From Actinoplanes teichomyceticus ATCC 31121 (GTDB taxonomy: Bacteria; Actinomycetota; Actinomycetes; Mycobacteriales; Micromonosporaceae), in assembly GCF_003711105.1 (NCBI RefSeq), contig NZ_CP023865.1:2144001-2208000 (forward strand): a DNA stretch of 64,000 bases, given 5' to 3'. Position 1 is the stretch's first letter, and each line of letters starts with the position of its first letter. The position numbers were made by a program, and so were the translations under genes. The notes under the pieces are model-generated. The model was not told where the DNA came from. It was given only the letters and a program-made list of their open reading frames with translations, and searched no databases. Of the stretch, positions 16,053-24,166 are shown in pieces.

Positions 16053-16838
16053 ATGACCACGGTGGACTTCGCCGGCAAGATCGCCCTGGTGACCGGCGCG
16101 GCGGGCGGCATCGGCGCGGCGGTGGCCCGGACCCTGGCCGCCCGGGGAGCCACGGTCGCGGCGGTGGACCGCGACCGGGAGGCGCTCCGATCGGCCGGGA
16201 GACGGCACCAGGCGGACGGACTGCCGGTCCGGGCGTTCCCGGCGGACGTCTCCTCCAGTGCCGAGGTCGCCGCGGCGGTGACCGCGATCGAACGCGACCT
16301 CGGCCCGATCGACCTGTTGGTCAACGCGTCGGGTGTGCTGCGCACGGGCGAGGTGATCTCGTACGCGGAGCAGGACTGGCACGACACCTTCGCGGCCAAC
16401 GTCAACGGGGTCTTCCTCGTGTCACGGGCCGTGGTGGCCGCGATGGTGCGGCGCGGCTCCGGAGCGGTGGTGACGATCGCGTCGAACGCCGCGGACACGC
16501 CACGGACCGGCATGGCGGCCTACGCCGCCTCCAAGGCCGCGGTCGCGATGTTCACCAAATCGCTGGGTCTGGAAGTGGCCCGGCACGGCATCCGGTGCAA
16601 CGTGGTCGCGCCGGGCTCGACCGGCACGCCGATGCTCAGCCAGCTGTGGAGCGCCGGGCAGGGCCCGCGCACCTCCATCGACGGTACGCCCTCGGAGTAC
16701 CGCCTCGGCATCCCGCTGGGCAAGATCGCGACGCCCGAGGACGTGGCCGAGGCGACGGCTTTTCTGCTGTCGGACCGGGCCGGACACATCACGCTGCAGA
16801 CGCTCACCGTCGACGGCGGCGCGACGCTCGGCGTCTGA
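16053..16838 (+). CDS. SDR, probable 2,3-dihydro-3-hydroxyanthranilate dehydrogenase
   Basis: The protein has 261 residues from the ATG at 16053. It has the NAD-binding TGAAGGIG motif, LLVNASGVL, and an intact catalytic Tyr/Lys pair in YAASKAAV. It resembles EntA/DhbA 2,3-dihydro-2,3-dihydroxybenzoate dehydrogenases. Because its neighbours are PhzD- and PhzE-like, the substrate is more likely the amino analogue DHHA, oxidised to 3-hydroxyanthranilate, as in benzoxazole-type antibiotic pathways. It lies 31 nt after the NAT gene. Confidence 0.85.
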   Translation: MTTVDFAGKIALVTGAAGGIGAAVARTLAARGATVAAVDRDREALRSAGRRHQADGLPVRAFPADVSSSAEVAAAVTAIERDLGPIDLLVNASGVLRTGEVISYAEQDWHDTFAANVNGVFLVSRAVVAAMVRRGSGAVVTIASNAADTPRTGMAAYAASKAAVAMFTKSLGLEVARHGIRCNVVAPGSTGTPMLSQLWSAGQGPRTSIDGTPSEYRLGIPLGKIATPEDVAEATAFLLSDRAGHITLQTLTVDGGATLGV

Positions 16839-16874
16839 GCGACGTCCAGCCGGCCCAGAACAAGAGGGAGAACA

Positions 16875-17534
16875 GTGGCAGGCCTACCAGTCATCGAGTC
16901 GTACCCCATGCCCGGCGCCGACGAGCTCCCCGGGCGGATCGCTGCCTGGACACCCGACCCGGCCCGGGCGGTTCTGCTGATCCACGACATGCAGAAGTAC
17001 TTCCTCCGGGCCTTTCCCACGGACTGCTCGCCGCTGGCCGAGCTGACCGGCAACGTGATCCGGCTGCGGCGGGCCTGCGCGCGTGCGGGGACGCCGGTGG
17101 CGTACACGATGCAGCCCGGCGGCATGACCCCACGGCAGCGCGGGCTGCTCGCGGACTTCTGGGGTCCGGGGATGACCGCCGACCCGGCGCATCGCGAGGT
17201 CGTCGACGGGCTAGCCCCGGCGCCGGGCGACTGGATCCTCACCAAGTGGCGGTACAGCGCCTTCCACCGCACCGACCTGTTGGCGGGGATGCGCCGCAGC
17301 GGGCGCGACCAGCTGCTGGTGTGCGGCGTGTACGCCCACGTAGGCGTCCTGATGACGGCCTGTGAGGCTTTCACCCACGACATCCAGCCGTTCCTGGCCG
17401 CGGACGCGGTCGCCGACTTCACGCCGCAGCACCACCGGATGGCCCTGGACTACGCCGCGGGGCGCTGCGCCGTGGTGGCCACCACCGACCGGCTGCTCGC
17501 GGACCTCGGCGCGGCGCCGGAGACCCGCGGATGA
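16875..17534 (+). CDS. phzD-like: PhzD-like isochorismatase-family hydrolase
   Basis: The protein has 219 residues from the GTG at 16875 behind GAGGGAG. The catalytic Asp is in [10 protein letters not shown]. The segment CGVYAHVGV replaces the nucleophilic Cys site of other isochorismatase-fold enzymes, as in EntB and PhzD, which hydrolyse a vinyl ether. Length matches PhzD; the carrier domain of EntB is missing. It is expected to convert 2-amino-2-deoxyisochorismate to 2,3-dihydro-3-hydroxyanthranilate with release of pyruvate. The stop overlaps the PhzE-like start by ATGA. Confidence 0.9.
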   Translation: MAGLPVIESYPMPGADELPGRIAAWTPDPARAVLLIHDMQKYFLRAFPTDCSPLAELTGNVIRLRRACARAGTPVAYTMQPGGMTPRQRGLLADFWGPGMTADPAHREVVDGLAPAPGDWILTKWRYSAFHRTDLLAGMRRSGRDQLLVCGVYAHVGVLMTACEAFTHDIQPFLAADAVADFTPQHHRMALDYAAGRCAVVATTDRLLADLGAAPETRG

Positions 17535-19426
17535 CCGGGCACGACCTGCTGCGCCGGGTCCTGGCGGGCCGGGAGCCGGCGTACGCCCTGCTGCACCGGC
17601 CGGAGTCGGCGGCCGCCGGCGACCTGGAGATCCTGCTGGGTGAGCTGTCCGAGGTGGACAGCCTCGACGACCTGCCGGTGCCCTCGGCGCCGGGCGGGCG
17701 GCGCGGGCACGAGGTGCTGGCGCTGATCCCGTACCGGCAGGTCCGGGAGCGCGGCTACCTCGCGCCCGACGACGGCGCGCCGCTGCTGGCGATGGCGGTC
17801 CGCGAGCAGGGCGCCGTCCCGCTGACCGAGGCGCTGTCCGGGATCGAGGACGTCTCCGTCACCCTGCACGACGCCCGGTTCGAGCCGGACGACGCCGGAT
17901 ACGCCGCGACCGTGCGGCGCGTCATCGACGAGGAGATCGGGCGGGGCGAGGGCGCGAACTTCGTCATCAAGCGATCCTTCCGCGCCGACATCGGCGGCCA
18001 CACCCCGGGCGCGGCGCTGGCGTTCTTCCGCCGGCTGGTGGCCGGTGAGCAGGGCGCGTACTGGACGTTCCTCGTGCACACCCCGGAACGCATCCTCGTC
18101 GGCGCGACTCCGGAGCGGCACCTCAGCCTGGCCGGCGGAGTGGCCGCGATGAACCCGGTCAGCGGCACCTACCGCTACCCGGGTTCCGGACCCGACCTCC
18201 GGTCGCTGCTGGAGTTCCTCGCCGACGGCAAGGAGTCCGACGAGCTGTACATGGTGCTCGACGAGGAACTGAAGATGATGGCCCGGATCTGCGACGACGT
18301 ACGCGCGACCGGCCCCGGCCTGAAGGAGATGGCGCGGCTGGCGCACACCGAGTACCACATCACCGGCCGGACCGGGCGCGACGTGCGGGAGATCCTGCGC
18401 GAGACGCTGTTCGCCCCGACGGTCACCGGTAGCCCGGTGGAGAACGCCTGCCGGGTCATCGACCGCCACGAGCCGGAGGGCCGCGGATACTACAGCGGGG
18501 TGGCCGCCCTCATCGGCCGGGACGCGGCGGGCGGCCGGCTTCTCGACTCGGCCGTCCTGATCCGGACCGCCGACATCGACCGGGCCGGTCACCTGCGCAT
18601 CGACGTCGGCGCGACCCTGGTGCGGCATTCCGATCCGCACGCCGAGGTGGCCGAGACCCGGGCGAAGGCGGCGGGACTGCTGGCCGCGCTCAAGCCCCGG
18701 AACCGGTTCGCCGCGCATCCCGCGGTCCGGCACGCGCTGGCGCGGCGCAACGAGAGGATCGCCGCGCACTGGCTACGCCCGGCGCCCGCCCCTCGCCCGC
18801 ACGTGGCCGAGCTCGCCGGTCGCAGCGTCCTGGTGGTGGACGCCGAGGACACCTTCACCGCGATGCTCGATCAGTTGCTGCGCTCGCTCGGCCTGACCGT
18901 CCGGGTGCGCCGGTTCGATCAGCCCTACACCTTCGCCGGACACGATCTGGTCCTGATGGGGCCCGGGCCGGGCGATCCACGGCACACCGGCCATCCCAGG
19001 ATCGCCCGGCTGCGCGACGGCGTGCGGGAACTGCTCGGCACACGCAAGCCGTTCCTCGCGGTCTGCCTGAGCCACCAGATCCTCGGCTCCCTGCTCGGAT
19101 TCGACCTGATCCGCTGCGACGTCCCGCACCAGGGCGCGCAACGGGAGATCAACCTGTTCGGCCGGCCGGTCCGGGCCGGCTTCTACAACACGTTCGCGCT
19201 GCGCTGCCCGCCGCGGATGACCCGCGCCGACACCGTCGCCGGAACGGTCGAGATCAGCCGGGATGCGACCACCGGTGAGATCCACGCATTGCGCGGGCCG
19301 TTCTTCGGCTCCATGCAGTTCCACGCCGAATCCGTGCTGACCGAGGACGGCCTGAGCATCCTCCGGGACGCGCTGACCGGACTGACCACCGGCGCACGCC
19401 GGCTCCCGTCGCTGGCCGGCACGTGA
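17531..19426 (+). CDS. phzE-like: PhzE-like 2-amino-2-deoxyisochorismate synthase
   Basis: The protein has 631 residues and fuses a chorismate-binding domain (about 1-400) to a class I glutamine amidotransferase (about 415-620). Visible motifs are [11 protein letters not shown] and [13 protein letters not shown] in the synthase half, then [10 protein letters not shown], the nucleophile loop [10 protein letters not shown] and the FHAES pair. The VCLSHQ loop and one-chain layout match PhzE rather than primary-metabolism anthranilate synthase. With the PhzD-like and SDR enzymes it should form 3-hydroxyanthranilate from chorismate and Gln. No PhzF, PhzA/B or PhzG is present, so phenazine is unlikely. 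Confidence 0.9.
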   Translation: MTGHDLLRRVLAGREPAYALLHRPESAAAGDLEILLGELSEVDSLDDLPVPSAPGGRRGHEVLALIPYRQVRERGYLAPDDGAPLLAMAVREQGAVPLTEALSGIEDVSVTLHDARFEPDDAGYAATVRRVIDEEIGRGEGANFVIKRSFRADIGGHTPGAALAFFRRLVAGEQGAYWTFLVHTPERILVGATPERHLSLAGGVAAMNPVSGTYRYPGSGPDLRSLLEFLADGKESDELYMVLDEELKMMARICDDVRATGPGLKEMARLAHTEYHITGRTGRDVREILRETLFAPTVTGSPVENACRVIDRHEPEGRGYYSGVAALIGRDAAGGRLLDSAVLIRTADIDRAGHLRIDVGATLVRHSDPHAEVAETRAKAAGLLAALKPRNRFAAHPAVRHALARRNERIAAHWLRPAPAPRPHVAELAGRSVLVVDAEDTFTAMLDQLLRSLGLTVRVRRFDQPYTFAGHDLVLMGPGPGDPRHTGHPRIARLRDGVRELLGTRKPFLAVCLSHQILGSLLGFDLIRCDVPHQGAQREINLFGRPVRAGFYNTFALRCPPRMTRADTVAGTVEISRDATTGEIHALRGPFFGSMQFHAESVLTEDGLSILRDALTGLTTGARRLPSLAGT

Positions 19427-20607
19427 GCACGGTGCTGATCGCCGGTGGCGGCATCGGCGGGCTGGCCGCCGCGCTGAGCGTGGTCCGCCGGGGTCACCGC
19501 GCGGTCGTCCTGGAACGCCGGCCCGCTCTCGGCGAGCTGGGCGCGGGCATCCAGATCGGGCCGAACGGCTTCCACGCGTTGGACCGGCTCGGTGTCGGTG
19601 ACGCGGTACGGGCCGTGGCGGTCCACATCGACGAGCTGTGCCTCATGGACGGCGTCACCGGCGAGCGGGTCCAGAGCCTGCGCCTGACCGGGCGCTACCG
19701 CGAACGGTTCGGCAACCCGTACGCCGTGGTCCGCCGGGCCGACCTCTACGCCCCGCTGCTGGCGGCGTGCCGGGCATCGCCCGGCATCGAGCTGCGCACC
19801 GGCAGCGGCGTCACCGGGTTCGTTCAGGAGCCGGGATCGGTCACCGCGGTGCTGCGCTCCGGTGACCGAGTGCGCGGCGCGGGGCTGATCGGCGCGGACG
19901 GGCTCCACTCGGCGGTCCGCGCACAGCTGATCGGCGACGGCGCTGCGCGGGTGTCCGGACACACCATCTACCGGTCGGTGATCCCGATCGCGCGGGTGCC
20001 CGGCCACCTGCGGCGCAACCGGGTGACCCTGTGGGCCGGGCCCGGATGGCACTTCGTGCACTACCCGATCGAGCGGGGAAACAGCCTCAACCTGGCGGCC
20101 ACCCGCGATGACGGCGCCCGCGAGGCGGTGGCCGACCGCCCGGCCGGTCACGACGAGGTGCGGGCCGCGCTCGGCTCGCTGGCCCCGGCCGCGCGGACGG
20201 TGCTGGATCTCGGCGCGAACTGGCGCCGGTGGGTGCTGTGCGACCGCGATCCGGTGGACGTCTGGACCGACCGGCGGGTGACGCTGCTGGGCGACGCCGC
20301 GCACGCCATGCTGCAGTACGCCGCGCAGGGCGCGTGCATGGCGCTCGAGGATGCCGTGGTCCTCGGCGACCTCCTCGACTGCTCCGGCGACGACTTCCCG
20401 CAGATGTTCGCGAAGTACAACGTGCTGCGCCGCTCGCGCACCGCCCGGGTGCAGGCGGTGTCCCGGGAGATCGGCCGCGCGCTCTACCATCCCGCCGGGG
20501 GCGCCGCTCGGGCGCGCACCGTGATGCTCGCCGGCTTCACACAGCAGCGCCTGCGGGAGACGGTCGCCTGGCTGCACGGCGACCGGACCTTCAGCCGGGA
20601 CCGGTGA
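19423..20607 (+). CDS. FAD-dependent aromatic hydroxylase (salicylate/3-hydroxybenzoate hydroxylase-like)
   Basis: The start is GTG at 19423, overlapping the PhzE-like stop as GTGA; 394 residues. The FAD motif is AGGGIGGLAAA, followed by AGIQIGPNG, GADGLHSAVR (DG motif) and VTLLGDAAHAMLQYAAQGACMA cut as LLGDAAHAM and QGACMALEDAV. Family members insert one oxygen into phenols or aminophenols and some remove the ring carboxylate at the same time. Position at the end of the 3-hydroxyanthranilate operon makes that acid or its amide the likely substrate. The regiochemistry cannot be read. Confidence 0.88.
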   Translation: MSTVLIAGGGIGGLAAALSVVRRGHRAVVLERRPALGELGAGIQIGPNGFHALDRLGVGDAVRAVAVHIDELCLMDGVTGERVQSLRLTGRYRERFGNPYAVVRRADLYAPLLAACRASPGIELRTGSGVTGFVQEPGSVTAVLRSGDRVRGAGLIGADGLHSAVRAQLIGDGAARVSGHTIYRSVIPIARVPGHLRRNRVTLWAGPGWHFVHYPIERGNSLNLAATRDDGAREAVADRPAGHDEVRAALGSLAPAARTVLDLGANWRRWVLCDRDPVDVWTDRRVTLLGDAAHAMLQYAAQGACMALEDAVVLGDLLDCSGDDFPQMFAKYNVLRRSRTARVQAVSREIGRALYHPAGGAARARTVMLAGFTQQRLRETVAWLHGDRTFSRDR

Positions 20608-20627
20608 CCACTGCGCGCGGGGGCGGC

Positions 20628-20960
20628 TCAGACCGGGTCCAGGCCGAAGACCTCGGTCAGGCCGGTCACCTCGATGGCCTGCCGGACCGGCGGCGACGGC
20701 CGGGTCAGGACCATCGTCAGGCCGGCGGCGGCGGCGCTGTTACGGGCCCCGACCAGCGCGCCCAGCGCGTAGGAGTCGATGAACGTCACCTCGGCCAGGT
20801 CCAGGCACAGCTGCCGGCACGACGACGCCGCGGCGGTCTTCTCCAGGCTGTCGCGCAGCTCGTCGGCGACGTCGAAGTCCAGCTCCGGCGCCAGCAGGGT
20901 GGCGTGCAGCGTGCTGCCGTCGGCACTGGTCCGGTACGACACGATGGCGTTGGTCGTCAT
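20628..20960 (-). CDS. STAS-domain anti-sigma factor antagonist
   Basis: The protein has 110 residues from the ATG at 20960. A single STAS domain carries LDLAEVTFIDSYALGALV, in which the Ser of the IDS turn is the usual phosphorylation site for an RsbW/SpoIIAB-type kinase. It would act in a partner-switching cascade that frees a sigma factor. No kinase or sigma gene is adjacent. The gene converges with the FAD hydroxylase gene 20 nt away and marks the edge of the biosynthetic region. Confidence 0.85.
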   Translation of the reverse strand: MTTNAIVSYRTSADGSTLHATLLAPELDFDVADELRDSLEKTAAASSCRQLCLDLAEVTFIDSYALGALVGARNSAAAAGLTMVLTRPSPPVRQAIEVTGLTEVFGLDPV

Positions 20961-21028
20961 GGCGGGCAACACTACCCACCGCGTCGCGCCGGTACTCATG
21001 ACCGCCACGGGCGACCGGCCGGCCCGGG

Positions 21029-21562
21029 TCAGGCGCGGCGCTCCGTGGTCACCAGGATCCCCGTCTCGCCGGGCGCCTCCGGCTCCCGGGCCGTCCGCTC
21101 CACCTCCCGGAAGCCGGCCTTCGCGGCGACCGCGGCGGACGCCCGGTTGGCCACGTCGTACCGGATCGCCACCCGCCGCACACCCGGCAGGGTCAGCGCG
21201 ACCCGGGCCAGCACCCGCACCGCCGCGGTCATGTGCCCGCGACCCGCGTACGGCGTGCGCATCCAGTAGCCGATCTCCAGGGTGCCCGGCCCCATCCGGG
21301 TCATCAGGCCGATCGAGCCGACCAGTTCGCCGACCGTGGTGAACAGGGCGTAGTTGAACTCGGTGCCGGCCGCCCAGCTGTCCACCGACATCCGGATGTA
21401 GGCGCCGCTCTCGACCGGCCCGTAACCGTCCACGGCCCAGGGCAGGAACGGCTGGAGCTCGGGCAGCGACTCCCGCACGGCGGCCGCCGCCTCCGCGGCC
21501 CACTCCGCCTCCCAGCGTTTCAGCACGAGCTCACCGGCGTTGATCATCTCTGGCACTTCCAT
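21029..21562 (-). CDS. GNAT acetyltransferase, RimJ/RimL type
   Basis: The protein has 177 residues. GNAT features include IGYWMRTPYAGRGHMTAAV, with the acetyl-CoA-binding R/Q-x-x-G-x-G/A-like loop YAGRGH, and the later VANRASAAVAAKAGF helix. The family acetylates protein N-termini or small amines. It is likely cytoplasmic. It sits 41 nt from the GGDEF gene on the same strand, but no functional link is evident. The substrate is unknown. Confidence 0.82.
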   Translation of the reverse strand: MEVPEMINAGELVLKRWEAEWAAEAAAAVRESLPELQPFLPWAVDGYGPVESGAYIRMSVDSWAAGTEFNYALFTTVGELVGSIGLMTRMGPGTLEIGYWMRTPYAGRGHMTAAVRVLARVALTLPGVRRVAIRYDVANRASAAVAAKAGFREVERTAREPEAPGETGILVTTERRA

Positions 21563-21603
21563 GCCGGACAGACTGCGGTCCGCCCGCCACGGAACGCAAA
21601 TAC

Positions 21604-23046
21604 CTAGGCCGCGACGCGGTGCCGGCGGCCGGGCTTCCCGGCGTACATCGCCGCGTCGGCCCGGGCGATCAGCGCGGCCCGGTCGTCGCCGTCGCCGCCC
21701 GTGACGGTCCGGGCGGAGCCGATGGTGACGCCCACCGACACCGGGCCGCCGGGCACGGCGATCGGCGAGCGCACCGCGCCGTGGATCCGGTCCCGCAGGG
21801 CGGCCATCTCGTCGTCACCGGCGCCCCGGCACAGCACCAGGAACTCGTCACCGCCGAGCCGGCCCACCGCCCGGTCCGGCCCGGCCACCTCGGTCAGCCG
21901 CGCGGCGACCGCCCGCAGCACCTCGTCGCCGACCGCGTGGCCGTGCCGGTCGTTGACCGGTTTGAAGCCGTCCAGGTCGCAGAGCAGCACGGTCACCGGC
22001 AGCGGCCCGTCCAGCGCCCGGTCGATCTCGGCCATGATCCGCCGCCGGTTGAACAACCCGGTCAACTCGTCGTGCGAGGCCTGATGCGCCAGGATCCGCT
22101 CGGCCCGCTCCCGCTGCCCGGACAGCTGCCGGAACCGGGCCAGCACCAGCGGGATCACCAGCAGCATGCTGATCGGCAGCAGCGTGCCGGAGGCGTCGTC
22201 GCCGCGCAGCGCCTGCACCGCGGCCAGCACCGGGTGCACACTGAGCGCGACCCCCAGCCAGCCCAGGTGGAACCGGGTGGCGATCCGCTCGGCGGCCGGC
22301 GGCGGCTCGATCGCCGCGGGCGCCCCCGGATGCACGGCCGCGGCCGCGATGGTCAGGAAGGCGACGAGCATCAGCGTCCCGGGCCACGTGCCGTGGCCGG
22401 GCACCCCGAGCGCTCCGGCGGCCAGGGCGCCGCCGGTCAGCGTCACGGTCAGCAGCAGGTAGCCGATGGCGCCGCGGGCCGCGCCGGTCGCCGCCCCGGT
22501 CATCCGCAGCAGGCAGCCGGCCACCCCGCAGAGCACCAGCACGTCGGTCAGCACCTGGACCTGGCCGATCGGGGTGGCCTCGGCCGGCAGGTGCGGCTGG
22601 AACACGCACACCCAGAGCACGCCGCCGGCACACACCCCGAACAGGGCCGCCTCGACGATGCCGCCGGCGTCCGCGCTCATCCGGCGGCGTACCGCCATCG
22701 CCGCGCCCACCAGGAACAGCCCGTGCGCGGCGGCGAGCAGCAGGTCGGGCAGCCCGCCGGCGCCCCGGCCCAGGTGCCCGTCGATGACCCAGTACGGCCA
22801 GAGCAGGTGATCGGCGAGCAGCAGCGCCAGGCCCGTGATCGCCACCAGCCACGGCCGCCGGTGGGCCAGGTGCCCGGTGAGCAGCGCCTGGCCGAACAGC
22901 CCGATCGACACGAGCACGACCCCGGTGTAGATGACCGCGCGGGCACCCGGCGCGGCGACGGCGAACCCGCCACCGGCGGCCAGAGCGCACGCCAGGAAGC
23001 CGGCGTGAACGATCCACGCCGGCGCGGTGGCTCGGGGCCAGCGCAT
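21604..23046 (-). CDS. Membrane-bound diguanylate cyclase (GGDEF)
   Basis: ATG at 23046 gives 480 residues. The first 310 residues contain roughly nine hydrophobic helices with no known sensor motif. The C-terminal GGDEF domain starts at HDELTGLFNRR, has LCDLDGFKPVND and an intact active site RLGGDEFLV, and ends AMYAGKPGRRHR. It should make cyclic di-GMP from GTP at the membrane. No EAL domain is attached. Actinomycetes use c-di-GMP in developmental control; the signal sensed here is unknown. Confidence 0.88.
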   Translation of the reverse strand: MRWPRATAPAWIVHAGFLACALAAGGGFAVAAPGARAVIYTGVVLVSIGLFGQALLTGHLAHRRPWLVAITGLALLLADHLLWPYWVIDGHLGRGAGGLPDLLLAAAHGLFLVGAAMAVRRRMSADAGGIVEAALFGVCAGGVLWVCVFQPHLPAEATPIGQVQVLTDVLVLCGVAGCLLRMTGAATGAARGAIGYLLLTVTLTGGALAAGALGVPGHGTWPGTLMLVAFLTIAAAAVHPGAPAAIEPPPAAERIATRFHLGWLGVALSVHPVLAAVQALRGDDASGTLLPISMLLVIPLVLARFRQLSGQRERAERILAHQASHDELTGLFNRRRIMAEIDRALDGPLPVTVLLCDLDGFKPVNDRHGHAVGDEVLRAVAARLTEVAGPDRAVGRLGGDEFLVLCRGAGDDEMAALRDRIHGAVRSPIAVPGGPVSVGVTIGSARTVTGGDGDDRAALIARADAAMYAGKPGRRHRVAA

Positions 23047-23138
23047 CCGGTCTCCCCTCTCGGCTCGGCACGCATCCATCGGCGCGGCCCGCGGCCACCT
23101 GAGAAGACCGGGCGCCCCGGAGCGCCGGCGGACGCCGG

Positions 23139-23888
23139 TCAGCCGAACGTGGTCGGTTTCTTCGGGCAGCCGTTCCCGGCCTTCCACCGGCGTACCGCCG
23201 CGGCCGGCGACCTGTCCTTGCCGGCCTTCCAGGCGTCCAGGTACGGCCACGGGTAGACGGTGCCGCGCTGGTTCCACCAGTCGCCGACCCGCGCGCACGG
23301 CGGGGAGATGCCGAAGTGCAGGTGGCAGGCGCTCGCGTCGCCGGTGTCGCCGACCTCGCCGATCGTCTGGCCGGCGCTGACCCGCGCGCCGACCCGCACC
23401 GCGTCGGCGATCACCGACAGGTGTGAGCCGTAGTAGCGTACGCCGTCGTCGCCGAGCATCGAGATGGACAGGCCGCCACGGGTCTCGCCGGCGTTGACCG
23501 AGGCCTTCCACCGGTCCACCCGGCTGACCGCCAGGATGGTGCCGTCGGTGACCGCGCGGAACCGGTTGCCGCAGTCCGTGATCAGGTCACTGGCCGGGTA
23601 GTCGTGGTGGGTGCGGGCGTACGAGTTGTTGCCGACCACCGGGAAGACGTACCGGAAAGTCTTCCGCGCCGGTGTGGCGCTCGCCGGCGCCGGGGCGCTC
23701 GGGCTGCCGCCCGCCGCCGGCGTGCCCGGCGCGGTGGCCGCCTCGGGGGACCGGGCGCCCGCGGTGGCGGCCGGGGGCGCGGACGGCGTCGCCTCGCCGA
23801 CGAAGTACGGCTCCTCGCTCCCGCCGCCGCAGGCCGTCAGCGCCAGCGCCGCCGTCATGGCCGCGAACCCGGCCACGAAGTTGCGCAT
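23139..23888 (-). CDS. M23-family lipoprotein (LytM-like peptidase domain)
   Basis: The protein has 249 residues. A lipoprotein signal ends in the lipobox LTAC, so it is exported and lipid-anchored. A Pro/Ala-rich linker (about 30-75) follows. The M23 domain has HHDYPASD and the zinc motif HLHFG, plus GDTGDASACH. These enzymes cut peptidoglycan cross-bridges, or act as activators when zinc ligands are lost. Here the H-x-H pair is present. The C-terminus ends in a Trp/Lys-rich tail after the fold. It is divergent from the molybdopterin oxidoreductase gene. Confidence 0.85.
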   Translation of the reverse strand: MRNFVAGFAAMTAALALTACGGGSEEPYFVGEATPSAPPAATAGARSPEAATAPGTPAAGGSPSAPAPASATPARKTFRYVFPVVGNNSYARTHHDYPASDLITDCGNRFRAVTDGTILAVSRVDRWKASVNAGETRGGLSISMLGDDGVRYYGSHLSVIADAVRVGARVSAGQTIGEVGDTGDASACHLHFGISPPCARVGDWWNQRGTVYPWPYLDAWKAGKDRSPAAAVRRWKAGNGCPKKPTTFG

Positions 23889-23978
23889 CGTGCCGTCCCT
23901 CTCCTCGCCGATCGGCCGCCGCGACCGCGGCGCCGAACGCCCACTCTAAGGAACCGGGCCGCCGGGGGCGACCCGGCC

Positions 23979-24053
23979 GGTTCCGCTCGGTCACGGCCGG
24001 GCTGGTTCCGCTCGGTCGCGGCCGGGCCGGTTCTGGTCCGTCGCGGACCCGCC
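23979..24053. repeat. Tandem repeat, 25-bp unit
   Basis: Three consecutive 25-bp units beginning GGTTCCGCTCGGTCRCGGCC lie between the divergent M23 and molybdopterin oxidoreductase genes. Units one and two differ at two positions and unit three is more diverged, with a decayed fourth copy after it. There are no unique spacers, so this is a minisatellite and not CRISPR. The rest of 23889-24166 has no gene. Confidence 0.75.
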
Positions 24054-24166
24054 GGTTCCGCGCCACCGGCGCGACGGAGCCGTGCCGACTGTGCCGGGAC
24101 CGGTTGACGGACCCGCGCCCGCGCCTGTACTCATGGGTAACAAGCCCGGAAGGCTGGTGAGACGTC

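Noticed and set aside
17531..19426. Phenazine biosynthesis cluster
   Set aside because: PhzD- and PhzE-like genes are present, but PhzF, PhzA/B and PhzG are absent and an EntA-like dehydrogenase is present. That set leads to 3-hydroxyanthranilate instead.
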